From: Aquatica leii
Lineage: Eukaryota > Arthropoda > Insecta > Coleoptera > Lampyridae
Reading direction: 5' to 3'
NCBI GenBank assembly: GCA_035610365.1
Contig: CM069432.1
Location: forward strand, 265,667,177 to 265,731,176
DNA: 64,000 nucleotides
Shown piece by piece: positions 1-10,689 of the stretch; the stretch's first letter is position 1, and each line of letters opens with the position of its first letter. The notes under the pieces are model-generated. The model searched no databases, was not told where the DNA came from, and saw nothing but the letters and a program-made list of their open reading frames with translations. A program made the translations under genes and the position numbers.

Positions 1-98
1 GCTGGGAATTATTTACGTGATGGATACTTTTTTCCGTAAGCGGTTGTAAAGTGGTACATAAGTATCTAGCCAGAGGATGAGTGGCTGAACATGTAGCA
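1..98 (-). mobile_element. Inverted Penelope-like element fragment
   Basis: These bases are the reverse complement of positions 490-587, part of the RT coding region of the PLE that follows, with a few mismatches. The fragment continues off the left edge of the window. It sits head to head with the plus-strand copy. The same arrangement, a short inverted piece of the element in front of the main body, recurs at the other PLE copies here and is known for the Penelope family. Confidence 0.8.
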
Positions 99-100
99 CC

Positions 101-1237
101 TGGAGAGGTGAGGGTCAAAACAGCCGATACTCTGAAGAAATCTACAGCAGCAAAATCCAATATCAATCGAGAGGAAAGAATGCTCTAAGGGAACTTAAGA
201 CCAACAAAGAAATCACTATATTATCAGCTGATAAAGGAAATGCTTCTGTAATCATGAACAACGACTACATAGAAAAAATCGATACTTTGCTACAAGATTC
301 GGCGTACAAGCCATTGAAGAGGAATCCAATAAAACCTCTAGAGAGAAAGATTTTGGCCGCTGTAAAATCCGCAAGCACGATCACGGAACATCAAAAGAGA
401 CGACTAATTCCTACAGACACCAGGATGCCGCACCTTTACGGCCTTCCAAAAATCCACAAACCAGGGGTACCGCTTCGCCCAATTCTGAGTGCTACAGGTT
501 CAGCCACTCATCCTCTGGCTAGGTATTTATGTACCATTTTACAACCGCTTACGGGAAAAAGCATCCATCACGTAAAGAATTCCCAGCAATTCGTCTCAAG
601 AATTAAAGAAATTAAATTGGAACCAGAAGACATTTTAGTCAGTTTTGATGTGACATCTCTCTTCACAAAAGTGCCACTACACATAGCACTGGAGATCATC
701 AAGACCAAATTACGAAAAGCGGATTTGGATGAGGAGCTTAACGGACTAATTGAGCTATACTTAAAGTCCACATACTTCTCATTCAACAATATTGTATACG
801 AACAAATTGAAGGAGCAGCCATGGGATTACCACTTTCTCCAGTCATCGCCAATATATTTATGGAGGATTTTGAAGAAAGAGCATTAGAAACCGCTACCCT
901 AAAACCAAAATACTGGCTACGTTATGTGGACGATGCATCTGTAATTTGGTCTCATGGAACAGAAACACTACACAACTTTCTGGATCACATCAACCAGTTA
1001 GATTTCAACATCATATTCACCGTGAAAAAGAAAACAACCGAATCACATCATCATCCAGCTCAGAAGTTTGCATTTCTAAAAACTTTAGTACACAGGGCCA
1101 AGGCGATCAATGAATCGAATACGTTAAAGACAGAGCTAGGTCACCTAACAAATAACTTAATAAAAAACGGTTTCAGAAAAGCAGACATATATCGAGCAAT
1201 TAACAAACACAGTAAGGAAATACCAAACCTTACATAA
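101..1237 (+). CDS. Penelope-like element reverse transcriptase, partial, internally deleted
   Basis: Part of a PLE polyprotein that would copy element RNA into DNA. The frame is open from about position 101, upstream of the first ATG at 254, and includes the conserved N-terminal motif ILSADKGNASVIM just before that ATG. Then come YGLPKIHKPGVPLRPI, VSFDVTSLFTKVP, a GLPLSPVIANIFME block and the catalytic YVDD (about 922-933). After residue 258 of the 254 frame, an in-frame deletion joins the end of the palm (TVKKKTTE) straight to SHHHPAQK, removing roughly 40 residues present in the minus-strand copy at 4496-4936. No GIY-YIG endonuclease follows, so the copy is not autonomous. It differs clearly in sequence from the PLE at 3507-6741. 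Confidence 0.85.
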   Translation, partial: WRGEGQNSRYSEEIYSSKIQYQSRGKNALRELKTNKEITILSADKGNASVIMNNDYIEKIDTLLQDSAYKPLKRNPIKPLERKILAAVKSASTITEHQKRRLIPTDTRMPHLYGLPKIHKPGVPLRPILSATGSATHPLARYLCTILQPLTGKSIHHVKNSQQFVSRIKEIKLEPEDILVSFDVTSLFTKVPLHIALEIIKTKLRKADLDEELNGLIELYLKSTYFSFNNIVYEQIEGAAMGLPLSPVIANIFMEDFEERALETATLKPKYWLRYVDDASVIWSHGTETLHNFLDHINQLDFNIIFTVKKKTTESHHHPAQKFAFLKTLVHRAKAINESNTLKTELGHLTNNLIKNGFRKADIYRAINKHSKEIPNLT

Positions 1238-1345
1238 AAGGATGCACGGATTAAATAGTCAGGATACTTAGAGTCAGTCGAAACGCCAAACATTGTAAAT
1301 TTTTCAAAGTTTCTAAGTTTTATAAATTTTGTAAAAAGTGTAAAT

Positions 1346-3506
1346 ATGGAACGCGGTTCAAAACCCGAAAATAATTATTTGTTAAAAAATCACATCCTAG
1401 ATTTTCTTACATTTAATATACCGGGGCCCATCAACGTAATTATAGGAACCGAAGAATTTGGAAAAATTATTGAACGAATTAAGACAACAGAAAACGGTTT
1501 ACATGGGCAACAAGCAGAATTAGGATGTATACTATCAGAGAATATATAAGTCTCTCAACAATAAATCCAAGGATTCAATATAATCAGTCGAACTGAAAAA
1601 AACAAGCAATTAACCAAATTTTGGGAAATCGAAAAAGCTTCTACACAACGCTGTCTTTCTCAGTATGACTAAATATGCTAAGACCATTCAAAGAAACGGT
1701 CAAAAGACATGAAGATGATACATACACAGTCAGCATTCCGCACCTAAACCCGAACAAAAACTTCTCGGAAATTCAGAGAAATCGAGCAAGTGCAAGGCTA
1801 CTCAACTAGAGAAAAAGTTAGGAAAAGATCCTCAAATAAGAAATCAGTACAATAACTTTTTGCAAGAATATCTCACTCGTACTCATTTGAAGAAATCATT
1901 ACCAGCAAACAACAAAAAACTTTTACAAACAATCCTTAAAGGAAGCAGAAACCAAACAGCTATAAATAACTGAAGATGGCACAAGAAAGCCTTTTAAAAT
2001 ACATTGGGCTCAATTTGACGACACCTTCCGCTTGAAAGTTGCCTCTGACAACCGACTCAAAATCACAAAACGGAACAAATTGGCCCAACTCTTCGACCCC
2101 ACCTGTAATTATCAATGCCAAACTTCTTATTCAGTTTTGAATGCAAAACCTGGATTGGGATCAATCTGTGTCAGAAATCATAGCAGAAAAATGGAAAGAT
2201 TTTTTCAGTCACCTAATGTCCAAGAAGTTAGAATCCCTAGATGGATCAACTTTACAGAAACTATAATATCCTTCGAACTTCACGGCTTCTGCGATGCAGA
2301 AAGAGCGTATGGAGCAGTCATGTAAGCAAAAACCATCAACATAAAACAAAAAAACACATATAACGTTGTTGGTAGCAAAGTCAAAAGTTGCTCCGGAAAG
2401 ATCCCAGGTAACATTAGTTAATGAAGAGAGTAACCACAGTCATAGGTATTTACAAGATCTCTATCTACACCTGGACTGACTCAATGATTATCCTAGATTC
2501 GTTAAAGGGCAATTCATCAAGATGGAAAACATCTGTCGCCAACAGGACCGCAGAAAAAAAAGAAAAAGTTATTACCTCAGAAAAGTTGGAACCATGTGCG
2601 CTCTGAAGACAACCCGGTTGATGCCATATCGCGAGGGGTGTATCCATCAAAAATAAGAAACCGCAGACTCTGATGGAACGGTCCAAGCTGGTTAAGAAAT
2701 AAAAAACAATGGCCTGTACAACAAAACACGCGGTCTACACAAGAAGAAATAAGAATATTATGTCACATAATAAAAACTAAAGAGAAAGGAGATGAAGAGC
2801 TAATCTGCAAGAGATTCATTACCATATAATCTTAAGCTTTTGTGGTTATCTTGGTTACGATTATAAGCGACTTTTGACTTATATCGCGTCGTAGTTAAAC
2901 ACCCAGATTTTTTAGGCTTGGTCCTAGTCCAAAACAAGTGTCACAGTGACATTTATCACTCCGAAGATGCAGGCTACAAGGTTTTACAAAGTGTCAGTTT
3001 GTTTGGGTTCACGAACGACAATACAGCAATGCCCAAGTTTTACTTCTTGTTTTGGCTTTCAAGGATAGACTAGGACCAAGTCTAAAATGTTTGAATGTTC
3101 AAATACGACGCTGTCCAAGCGGAAAGTTGCTTGTAATCGTAGATTCTTTACCAGTTTAAGAAGCGTCAAGAAAAAACTGGACGATTACCAGTACACGAAA
3201 TGGAAGAAACTTTATCAATAATCATACAGGTTAATCAAAATTTGCACTGCGAAACGGAAATAGTAAACAAACAAAAATATCATCAAATCAACAAAAAAAG
3301 TAAACTACTCTCTTTCCATCTTTGGATAAAAACAACATTTTTTGAGTTGGAGAAAGACCTAGGGCAGTGATTAGTACCATACAACAAAAAATACCCAATA
3401 ATTCTGGACCACTAAATTCATATTGTGCTAGTCATTATTAGAGATACCACAATACTCTTCACTCTACCAATCAAGCGACACTGGCTTACATGCAAAGAAA
3501 ATATTG
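1346..3506 (+). pseudogene. BEL/Pao retrotransposon pol, copy 1, decayed
   Basis: A broken BEL/Pao pol read through several frames. The open stretch 1346-1549 resembles the junction between protease and RT (IPGPINVIIGTEEFGKII, then LGCILSE). Positions 1740-1930 hold the RT N-terminal block with LEKKLGKDPQIRNQYNNF. The stretch 2032-2325 holds LAQLFDP and the RNase H entry ELHGFCDAERAYGA. At 2460-2560 is YTWTDSMIILDSLKG, and at 2590-2700 the ISRGV...WNGPSWLR block. The leader to the integrase follows at 3190-3420. The catalytic RT core is missing, so a large internal deletion lies between 1970 and 2060. The copy stops at the PLE inserted at 3507. Stops and frameshifts are frequent and it cannot encode a protein. 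Confidence 0.85.
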
Positions 3507-4044
3507 TAATAGCGAAGGCAGGCTTCCACGGCCGGAATCTATACTAAGATAACAATGTTTTTCGGGTTTGGACCGTGTCATTGTTGTTGTAACCGAAGTT
3601 TCCAACGTTTCGCCCACTTTCGTAAGAAGCTTCATCAGGGCGTGAGATAAATCGCAAAACTAAAACAAGCAACTGAAATCTAACTAAGAACTTCTCAAAA
3701 GTTAGGTTATCCACTTGTGAAACAAGCCATAATCTAAACTCTGAAAAGGTAAGAAAGAAAACGATAACTTGAAAAAGCAAACAAAAATCTAACAAAGAAC
3801 CACTACCGAGTTAGGTAATCAACTTGTGAACAAAGCCAGATTCTAAACTCCGTAGAAGTGATTTAAGAAGAAATTGTCTTCGTATATAAAGGAAAAGGAT
3901 CGTCACGGATGGTTAAGCTCGACTCTGATTGGGTTACGGTTGATAATGGGCGTGTTTTCGATAAATGACTAATGACCGGGAACCAAAGAAGGTATAGCTC
4001 GAAACCATGATAGCGATTGAAGTTATTGGGGTGTTTGATGATTT
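3507..4044 (-). repeat. PLE copy 2, 3' end arm (pLTR-like)
   Basis: Non-coding 3' end of the minus-strand PLE. It is matched in inverted orientation by 6365-6741, and part of it by 12360-12583 of copy 3. It ends in sequence also seen inverted at 10591-10683. It contains a hammerhead-ribozyme-like core (separate entry). Confidence 0.75.
3602..3641 (-). ncRNA. Candidate hammerhead ribozyme core in PLE terminal arm
   Basis: On the minus strand this reads CTGATGA, a short stem-loop region ending in ACGAAAGTGGG, then CGAAAC. These are the two conserved strands of a hammerhead core. PLEs are known to carry hammerhead motifs in their terminal repeats. Pairing of stem II is imperfect here and I did not find a convincing short stem III with a cleavage triplet, so self-cleavage is unproven. 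The equivalents at 6639-6678 and 12491-12530 each carry a core mutation. Confidence 0.45.
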
Positions 4045-6188
4045 CTATGCTTTCTCGGAATTTCCTGTTGAAAAAGAATGAAGATGACCTGTAGTAAAAT
4101 GATGTTCAGCAACCGCAGACTTGGAAATATACTTTTTCTTTATACAACGATCATGTTCTGCAATGCGAGTAATGACAGAACGACCGGTTTCACCAATGTA
4201 GACTAAACCACATGAACAAGGAATTTGGTATACACCTTGGGATGAAAGTGTAGGAAATTTGTCTTTGGGAGAAGGAAGAATCTGAGAGATTTTGTCTGTC
4301 GAGTTGAATTTGGGTTTAATACCATTCTTACGAAGAAGTTTCACTATTTGATCTGTAACTTTGTGAATGTAGCGTAAAAAGGCCAAATTCGGGTTGGATT
4401 CGGGAGTAGAAATGTTCTAAGGAATCGAGTACGTGGATGTAGACGACGATTAATAACTCTATGAAGATCTCGCTTTACATAACCATTATTGTTCACTAAG
4501 GTTCTAGATGACGGAGTTCCCAGTCTAGATCCTCAGGTTGGCAAATAAAAAAGGCACGATGAACCAAAGATTCAATAACAGAACGTTTCTCTGCAGGATG
4601 ATGATGAGACGAAGCATGAAGGTATCTGTCGGTATGGGTGGGTTTGCGATAAACAGAATGGCCCAGAAATCCGTCGGGCTTACGAGTCACAAGAACGTCA
4701 AGAAATGGAAGAGAACCATTACTTTTGATTTCCATAGTAAATTTGATATCTAAGTGTTGATTGTTAAGATGATCAAGAAACTTAGACAATTCAAGATGAC
4801 CATGAGACCAAACAATAAACGTGTCGTCAACATACCTAAACCACACTTTTGGTTTTAATATTGATGATTCCAAAGCAACCGTTTTAAAGGATTCCATAAA
4901 AATGTTAGCTACAACAGGTGATAGAGGAGAACCCATAGCAGCACCAGAAACCTGTTCGTAAAACTTATTATCAAATTAGAAGTAAGTGGAGGATAGACAC
5001 TTATCAGTAAGAGAAACCAAAATCAAGTCCTTGCCATGTTGAGACAAAATCTGTTTGATGATAAGCGAATCCTTAATAGGAACTTTAGTAAAAAGTGAAG
5101 TAACATCAAAGCTCACGAGAAGATCTTGGGGTTTTATAGTTTCTAGACGTTGAATAAAATGCTGAGAGTTGAGGATATGAGAAGAGGTTTTACGTGTAAA
5201 CTCGCAAAGAATGTTGGACAAAGACTTGGCTAGCTTGTAGGTAGGAGATTGGATAGTACTAACGATAGGTCGAAAAGGAATACCTTGTTTATGAATTTTA
5301 GAAAGTCCGTATAGACGAGGTAGTTTAGAATCTGATGGGGTAAGTCGACGTTTAGTTTCAGGAGGTAGATTGGAAGATTTGATGATTTGGCTGACCTCAC
5401 GTTCAATCCTCGAAGTAGGGTTGTGGGTTAGAAGAGCGTAAGTTTCCTCAGACAAAATAAAATTGATTTTCGTAACATAATCAATTTGGTTCAAAACTAC
5501 AGTGGCGTTGCCTTTGTCGGCTGGAAGAACAATAATTTCAGGGTTCTTACGAAGACTTTTTAGAGCTGACTCTTACGACTTAGAAATGTTGGATTTAGGA
5601 ATTTTAGATGATTCGAGGATTTTGCCAGTGTTAATACGAATGGGATCTGAGATGTGGCGAGGACGATGTCTTATAGAAGACTCAACAGCACATAAAATAT
5701 CTTCTTTAGGAATATGTTTGGGACCAACCGCAAAATTCAAACCCTTAGAGAGCACTGATTCCTGTTCTGAGGTGAGGAGCAAACTAGATAAATTGACAAC
5801 CGTCTTTAAGGAGTTAGTAGTGGATGAAACTTTACGATTCTTGGATTCCAAGAATTAAAACTTTTTGAGATGACCTTCAGTGGTTAGTCGTAGAGTGGTA
5901 TCAGACTACTGGCAAGTAATGTTGTCGAAGAGCTTCCAATCGTACGGGGATAGAGTGTTGGCCAACTCAAGACGAGGATAAAAGAGTTGTTTCGAAATGG
6001 TGTCTAACTCTCGCCTAGTTTGCTTAATCCGTTTGCGTATCAACGCTAGACTAGCACGGTGTAGGATGTTTTTAGAAGAACGTGTCTGAATGTGGAAGTT
6101 GATTCTGAGGAATGCAGGAATGAATGAAGAAAGGTTAAATTGCGCAAAAGTTTGACGAGTTTGTGGCGAAGTTTGGAAAATACGGAGG
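4045..6188 (-). pseudogene. PLE reverse transcriptase with GIY-YIG endonuclease, copy 2
   Basis: A nearly full-length PLE protein broken into at least four frames. The order from the N-terminus is: 5906-6188, basic helical region; 5573-5851, LTSEQESVLSKGLNFAV...EDILCAVESS; 4976-5494, RT with YGLSKIHKQGIPFRPI and VSFDVTSLFTKVP; 4496-4936, GSPLSPVVANIFMESF, catalytic YVDD, then LPFLDVLVTRKPDGF and SHHHPAEK; 4045-4386, GIY-YIG nuclease with GVYQIPCSCGLVYIGETGR and AEHDR. PLEs use target-primed reverse transcription with this endonuclease. Stops and small frameshifts separate the blocks (near 5570, 4950 and 4440), and the tail after TTGH is deleted compared with copy 3, so it is a dead copy. Confidence 0.9.
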
Positions 6189-6189
6189 A

Positions 6190-6741
6190 GATTGCCAAAT
6201 CTCCATTCTTTTTCAACAGGATATTCCGAGAACGCATAGAAATCATCAAACACCCAATAACTTCAATCGCGATCATGGTTTCGAACTATCCCCTCTTTGG
6301 TTCCCAGTTATTAGTCATTTATCGAAAACACGCCCCCTAGCAACCGTAACCCAATCATAGTCGAGCTTAACCCGTGACGATCCTTTTCCTTTATATACGG
6401 AGACTATTTCTTCTTAAGTCACTTCTACGAAGTTTAGAATCTGGCTTGGTTGACAAGTTGATTACCTAACTCGGTAGTGGTTCTTTGTTAGATTTTCGTA
6501 TGCTTTTTCATGTTATCGTTTTCTTTCTTACCTTTTCAGAGTTTAGGTTATGGATTGTTTCACAAGTGGATAAACTAACTTTTGAGAAGTTCTTAATTAG
6601 ATTTCGATTGCTTGTTTGAGTTTTGCGATTTATCTCACGCCCTGATGAAGCCCCTTACAAAAATGGGCAAAACGTTGGCAGCTACGATTGCAACAACAAT
6701 GACACGGTCCAAACCCGGAAGACATTCTAATGTTAGTATAG
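6190..6741 (+). repeat. PLE 3' end segment in inverted position (second arm)
   Basis: A plus-strand copy of the PLE 3' end: the last coding residues (IAKSPFFFN, IEIIKHP), the 3' untranslated part and the terminal repeat ending near TTAGTATAG. It mirrors 3507-4085. It joins the 5' end of the minus-strand body at about 6189. The hammerhead-like core at 6639-6678 has CTGATGA but GGCAAAAC in place of CGAAAC. Confidence 0.8.
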
Positions 6742-6750
6742 TCAAATTGA

Positions 6751-9060
6751 ACTTTTACAAACAATCCTTGAACGAGGCAGAGACCAAACAGCACTAGAAA
6801 TAACTAACAATGACACAAGAAAGTATCTTAGATACATTCGGCTCCATTTGACGACACTTCAGACGGAACATCCTAGCAGAAGTACGCAAACTTTTGAACC
6901 ACCTAGGATGTTTGTCAACTGTAACTATCAATGTCAAACTGTTTATTCAAGAGCTATGGATGCAAAACCTGGATTGAGATCAGTCCGTGTCGGAGAGCAT
7001 AGCAGAAAAATAGACAGATTTCTCCAGTCACCTAAAATATGTCAAAGAAGTTAAAATCTCTAGATTGATTAACTTTACAGAAACTATAATATCCTCCGAA
7101 CTTCACGGCTTCTGCGATGCAGAAAGAGCGTATGGAGCAGTCATGTATACATGGTAGCAAAATCAAAGGTTGCTCCGGCAAGATCCCGGGTATCATTACC
7201 GTGACTAGAACTATGTACGGCAGTACTACTTGCTAAGTTAATGAAGAAAGTAACCACATCCGTAGGCATTTACAAGATCTCTATCTACAGCTGAACAGAG
7301 TTAATGATTGTCCTAGGTTGGTTAAAGGTTAATTCCTCAAGATGAAAAACATTGGTCACCAACAGGGTCGTAGAAATGAATAGGTTATTACCTCAGAAAA
7401 GTTGGAACTACGTGCGCTCTGAAGACGACCCGGCGTATGTCATATCTCGAGGGGTGCATCCATTAAAAATAAGAAATCGCACACTTTGGTGGAATGGTCC
7501 CAGTTGGTTAAGAAATAAAAAACAATGGCGTGTAGAACAAAAAACGCGGCCTACACAAAGACATAAAAATATTATGTCACGTAATAAAAAGTAAAGAGAA
7601 AGGAGATAAAGAGTTAATCTGCAAGAGATTCATTACCATGGAATCTTAAGCTTTTGTGGTTATCTTGGTTACGATTATAAGCGACTTTTGGCTTAGATCG
7701 TGTCGTAGTTAAACACCCAAACTTTTTAGGCTTGGTCCAAATCTTTCCTTGAAAGCTAAAACAAGTGCCACAGTGTCATTTACCACTCCGAAGATTCAAG
7801 CTATAATGCCTTGCGAAGCGTCAGTTTGTTTGGTTTTACGAACGACAATACGGCAGTGACCAAATTCTACTTCTTGTTTTGTCTTTCAAGGAGAGACTAG
7901 GACCTAGCTTAAAAATTCTCGGTGTTAAACGGAATAAGCCGACAGTCCCTTATAATCGTAGATTCATTACCAATTTAAGAAACGTCAAGAAACAAACTGG
8001 ATGACTATCAGTACAAGCAATGGAAGAAACTATATCAATAATCATACAGATTAATCAAAATTTGCACTGCAAAACGGAAGTAGTGAACAAACAAAAACAT
8101 CATCAAAATACACAACAAAAAAAGCGAACTACTCTCTTTCTATTTTTGGAGAAGAACAACATTCTTCGAGTTGGAGAAAGACTAGGGCAGTCACTAGTAC
8201 CATACAATAAAAAATACCCAATAATTCTGGACCACTAAAGCCATCTTGTGCTAGTCATTATTAAAGATGTTTACTACAATACTCTGCACTTGACCAATGA
8301 AGCGACACTGGTTTAGATGCAAAGAAAGTATTGGATAATAAACATAAAAAAGCAGTTAGCCATATGATGAACAAATGCATCGTATATAAGCTCTAAAGCA
8401 AAAAGTACACATCAATTAACAGTAGCATGACCGCCGACGCATTTATGGCAGCTTATAAAAGATTTACATACAGAAGAGATCATTGTGAACACCTATATAG
8501 TGACAATAGACTTTATAGAAGCAAGTAAACTTCTCAAAAAGCTAATTCATCAACTAACAACGCAAACAGCAATTCAGGATCCCATTGCAACTTGTAGTAG
8601 TCAGTGGCATTTCATTCCTCCAGCATCTCCTCACTTCAGAGGATTATGGGAAGCTGGAGTAAAATCAATGAAACACAATCTCAAACGAATAATTGGCAAC
8701 TCAATTTTAACTTATAAAAAACTAACGACACTACTACATCAGATAGAAGCATGTGTAAATTCCCAACTACTCTGTCCATAAGAAGACAATGCAAATAACA
8801 TCGAATTTGAAGTATTAACTCCGATTCTTTTTCTCATAGAAAAGAAATGGTTTCTCCCTCAAATCGAGCAACTGGTACCTTCATCACAAGCAATTTATCA
8901 TCCAGATGGAGACTACTTAAAAAATTAAAGAAGAGAAGAGAATACTTAAGTCAGTTACAACAGCGTTACAAATGGCAGATAAACCAAGATAATCTTAAAA
9001 ACGTTATCATTAACCCCACTTGACGGCCCTTAGCACGAATAACTGAGGTACATTCTGGCA
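6751..9060 (+). pseudogene. BEL/Pao retrotransposon pol, copy 2, decayed
   Basis: A second copy of the same BEL family. Bases 6751 to about 8326 repeat 1920-3506 of copy 1 with substitutions and small indels; beyond that it extends further 3' than copy 1. Readable blocks are the RNase H (7080-7590, ELHGFCDAERAYGAVM, then VISRGVHPLKIRNR and WWNGPSWLRNKK) and the integrase leader at 8020-8280 with NILRVGERLGQ and YPIILDH. The integrase core runs 8430-8780, with the SDN-type block near 8480 and WHFIPPASPHFRGLWEAGVK. The integrase C-terminus at 8810-9060 has REYLSQLQQRYKW. Stops and frameshifts are many. The start lies directly after the PLE arm. Confidence 0.85.
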
Positions 9061-9070
9061 ACTTAACAAA

Positions 9071-10348
9071 GTGCAAGTGTCCACGGTCAAGCAAGCTAAT
9101 GGGAATCTTTTTAAAAGAAGTATAACAAATTTAATTTCATTGCCAACTGACTCAGAAGAACCACCGACTCCACAAGAAGAGATTCAAAAGTTCAAAGCTA
9201 ACACAATTTGGAGCAACTACCACAAACGTATTTTAAAGCGAAACATTATTAATATAAGCTGCCTCATATTGTTACTGTTCTATATGCTTGCAATATTTTG
9301 GCAGAACATTCAATAGGATATACATCGAGCATATAAGTCATGCGACCACAAACAAAAGTTTCAAGACTACATCATCAATGTCTGATGGAACCTAGTGCAA
9401 AAATTTAGCAAATCATCTACAAGGGCAGGAAGACGACTTTAAATGGATGAAAGCAGACATACAAATTATAAGCCAAAATCGTCATAAACGAGGATTACTA
9501 GGAGACCTATTAACATCCATCTTTAGAGTCCACGATGAAGTACACGCACACATTAACACAACAGACCAAACTGATGTTTTCTGCATTAGCATCATTTAAC
9601 GATACAGAGCAACGAAACAATAAATTAGAATATTTTAGACAACGACTAAATGAAGGAGTTGAACGAAATGAAGAAATGTTTCAAAACAGTCTACGAAAAC
9701 AAAATAAATACTCACATATCACAATCTAAGAATCTTTCCTTCGTTCGTAATCAAATTAAACATGGAACAAGATGAAAATTATTTTTACGTTTTTGGATAT
9801 TTTTTAATTGTCTACGATGTGCTCCAGGCTAACCCTACTCCAATGAAAATAAAAAATGAAACATATTGGGCTCTAAGCCTCTGAGGAGCTGTTACCAATC
9901 GATTACAACTCACAATTGCATTTTACTTTGAACAAGAAATTTCGCAAAGAATAAATTTGTTCTCCGACAGTAATCAAAAATCTTGAAACACGTCCAAACT
10001 GCGTCATCGACGACATTTGGAGACCAAACCTCGTCAAATATGCGATATTCAGAAAAACTTGTAGTAGTTTGTAATTGACCCATTAACAACACTTTGGAAC
10101 GGCAACTCTACATGAAAAGAGAGCCAGTACTTAAGCTGTCAGATGACACCTGCAATCTTCGACAAGCAGAAGAATACCAAAACGACGACATACAACGAAA
10201 GACCTGGAAATCAATACACCATCACTTTTTGATAACCAGCAACCTCACCACGATTATCTTGTTCAGTGGAATCGCCATCATTGAGACATCTATCAATACT
10301 GCACCAGAAGGCCCGCCAAACCATCAACACTACAGCAATCACAAATAG
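9071..10348 (+). pseudogene. env-like remnant downstream of BEL pol
   Basis: Directly after the integrase comes an open piece (9071-9316) with the pol tail and a hydrophobic segment near its end (IINISCLILLLFYMLAIFW). Around 9480 a RHKR motif is followed by GLLGDLLTSIF, which looks like a furin-type cleavage site before a fusion-peptide-like stretch, as in insect retroelement envelope proteins of the baculovirus F type. A last open piece, 10094-10348, has another hydrophobic stretch (NLTTIILFSGIAII). Several stops interrupt the region. Some BEL and Gypsy lineages carry env genes; here the call rests on position, the RHKR/glycine motif and the hydrophobic segments, not on clear homology. Confidence 0.45.
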
Positions 10349-10577
10349 AAGTAGATTGACTGTTAACTGCACAAGAACATACAGCAGAGATGTTTGAGCT
10401 ACAACCCATTGCCAGGTCCCATCCTTTGAAATTGATCATTGACGTTTACCACAGAATCTGATATTGTTGTAATATTGATTACCGGGGTAAGTGTCGAATT
10501 TGTTAAGTACGGGCAGCCACCACGCAAACACTCGGATTTTGTTAAGACCGCATTGTTCAAAATTTTAGTTAACAAGC
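10349..10577. other. Untranslated tail of BEL copy 2 or flank, no gene seen
   Basis: No coding match. It may be the 3' untranslated region or LTR of the BEL element, but no matching 5' LTR is present to prove that. Confidence 0.3.
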
Positions 10578-10590
10578 AAAAGGAAAATTG
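10578..10590 (+). repeat. Target-site duplication, left, of PLE copy 3
   Basis: The 13-bp sequence AAAAGGAAAATTG occurs here and again at 12584-12596, exactly bracketing the PLE. It gives both ends of that insertion. Confidence 0.85.
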
Positions 10591-10689
10591 TAATAGCGAA
10601 AGCTTCCACGGCCGGAGTCTATACTAAGATAAGAACGTCTTCCGGGTTTGGCCCGTGTCATTGTTGTAACCAAAGTTGTCAACTGCACA

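Larger units (their letters stand above)
3507..6741. mobile_element. Penelope-like element, copy 2, with inverted terminal arms
   Basis: The body is on the minus strand: N-terminus near 6188, GIY-YIG end near 4045, 3' end at 3507. A plus-strand piece of the same element's 3' end (6190-6741) lies head to head with its 5' end. The two outer arms, 3507-4085 and 6190-6741, are therefore long inverted repeats of each other. The element sits between two overlapping copies of the same BEL retrotransposon. No clean target duplication is visible, because the flanks belong to different points of BEL. Confidence 0.85.

Noticed and set aside
568-852. Minus-strand open frame opposite the PLE RT
   Set aside because: It is the antisense shadow of conserved RT motifs on the plus strand.
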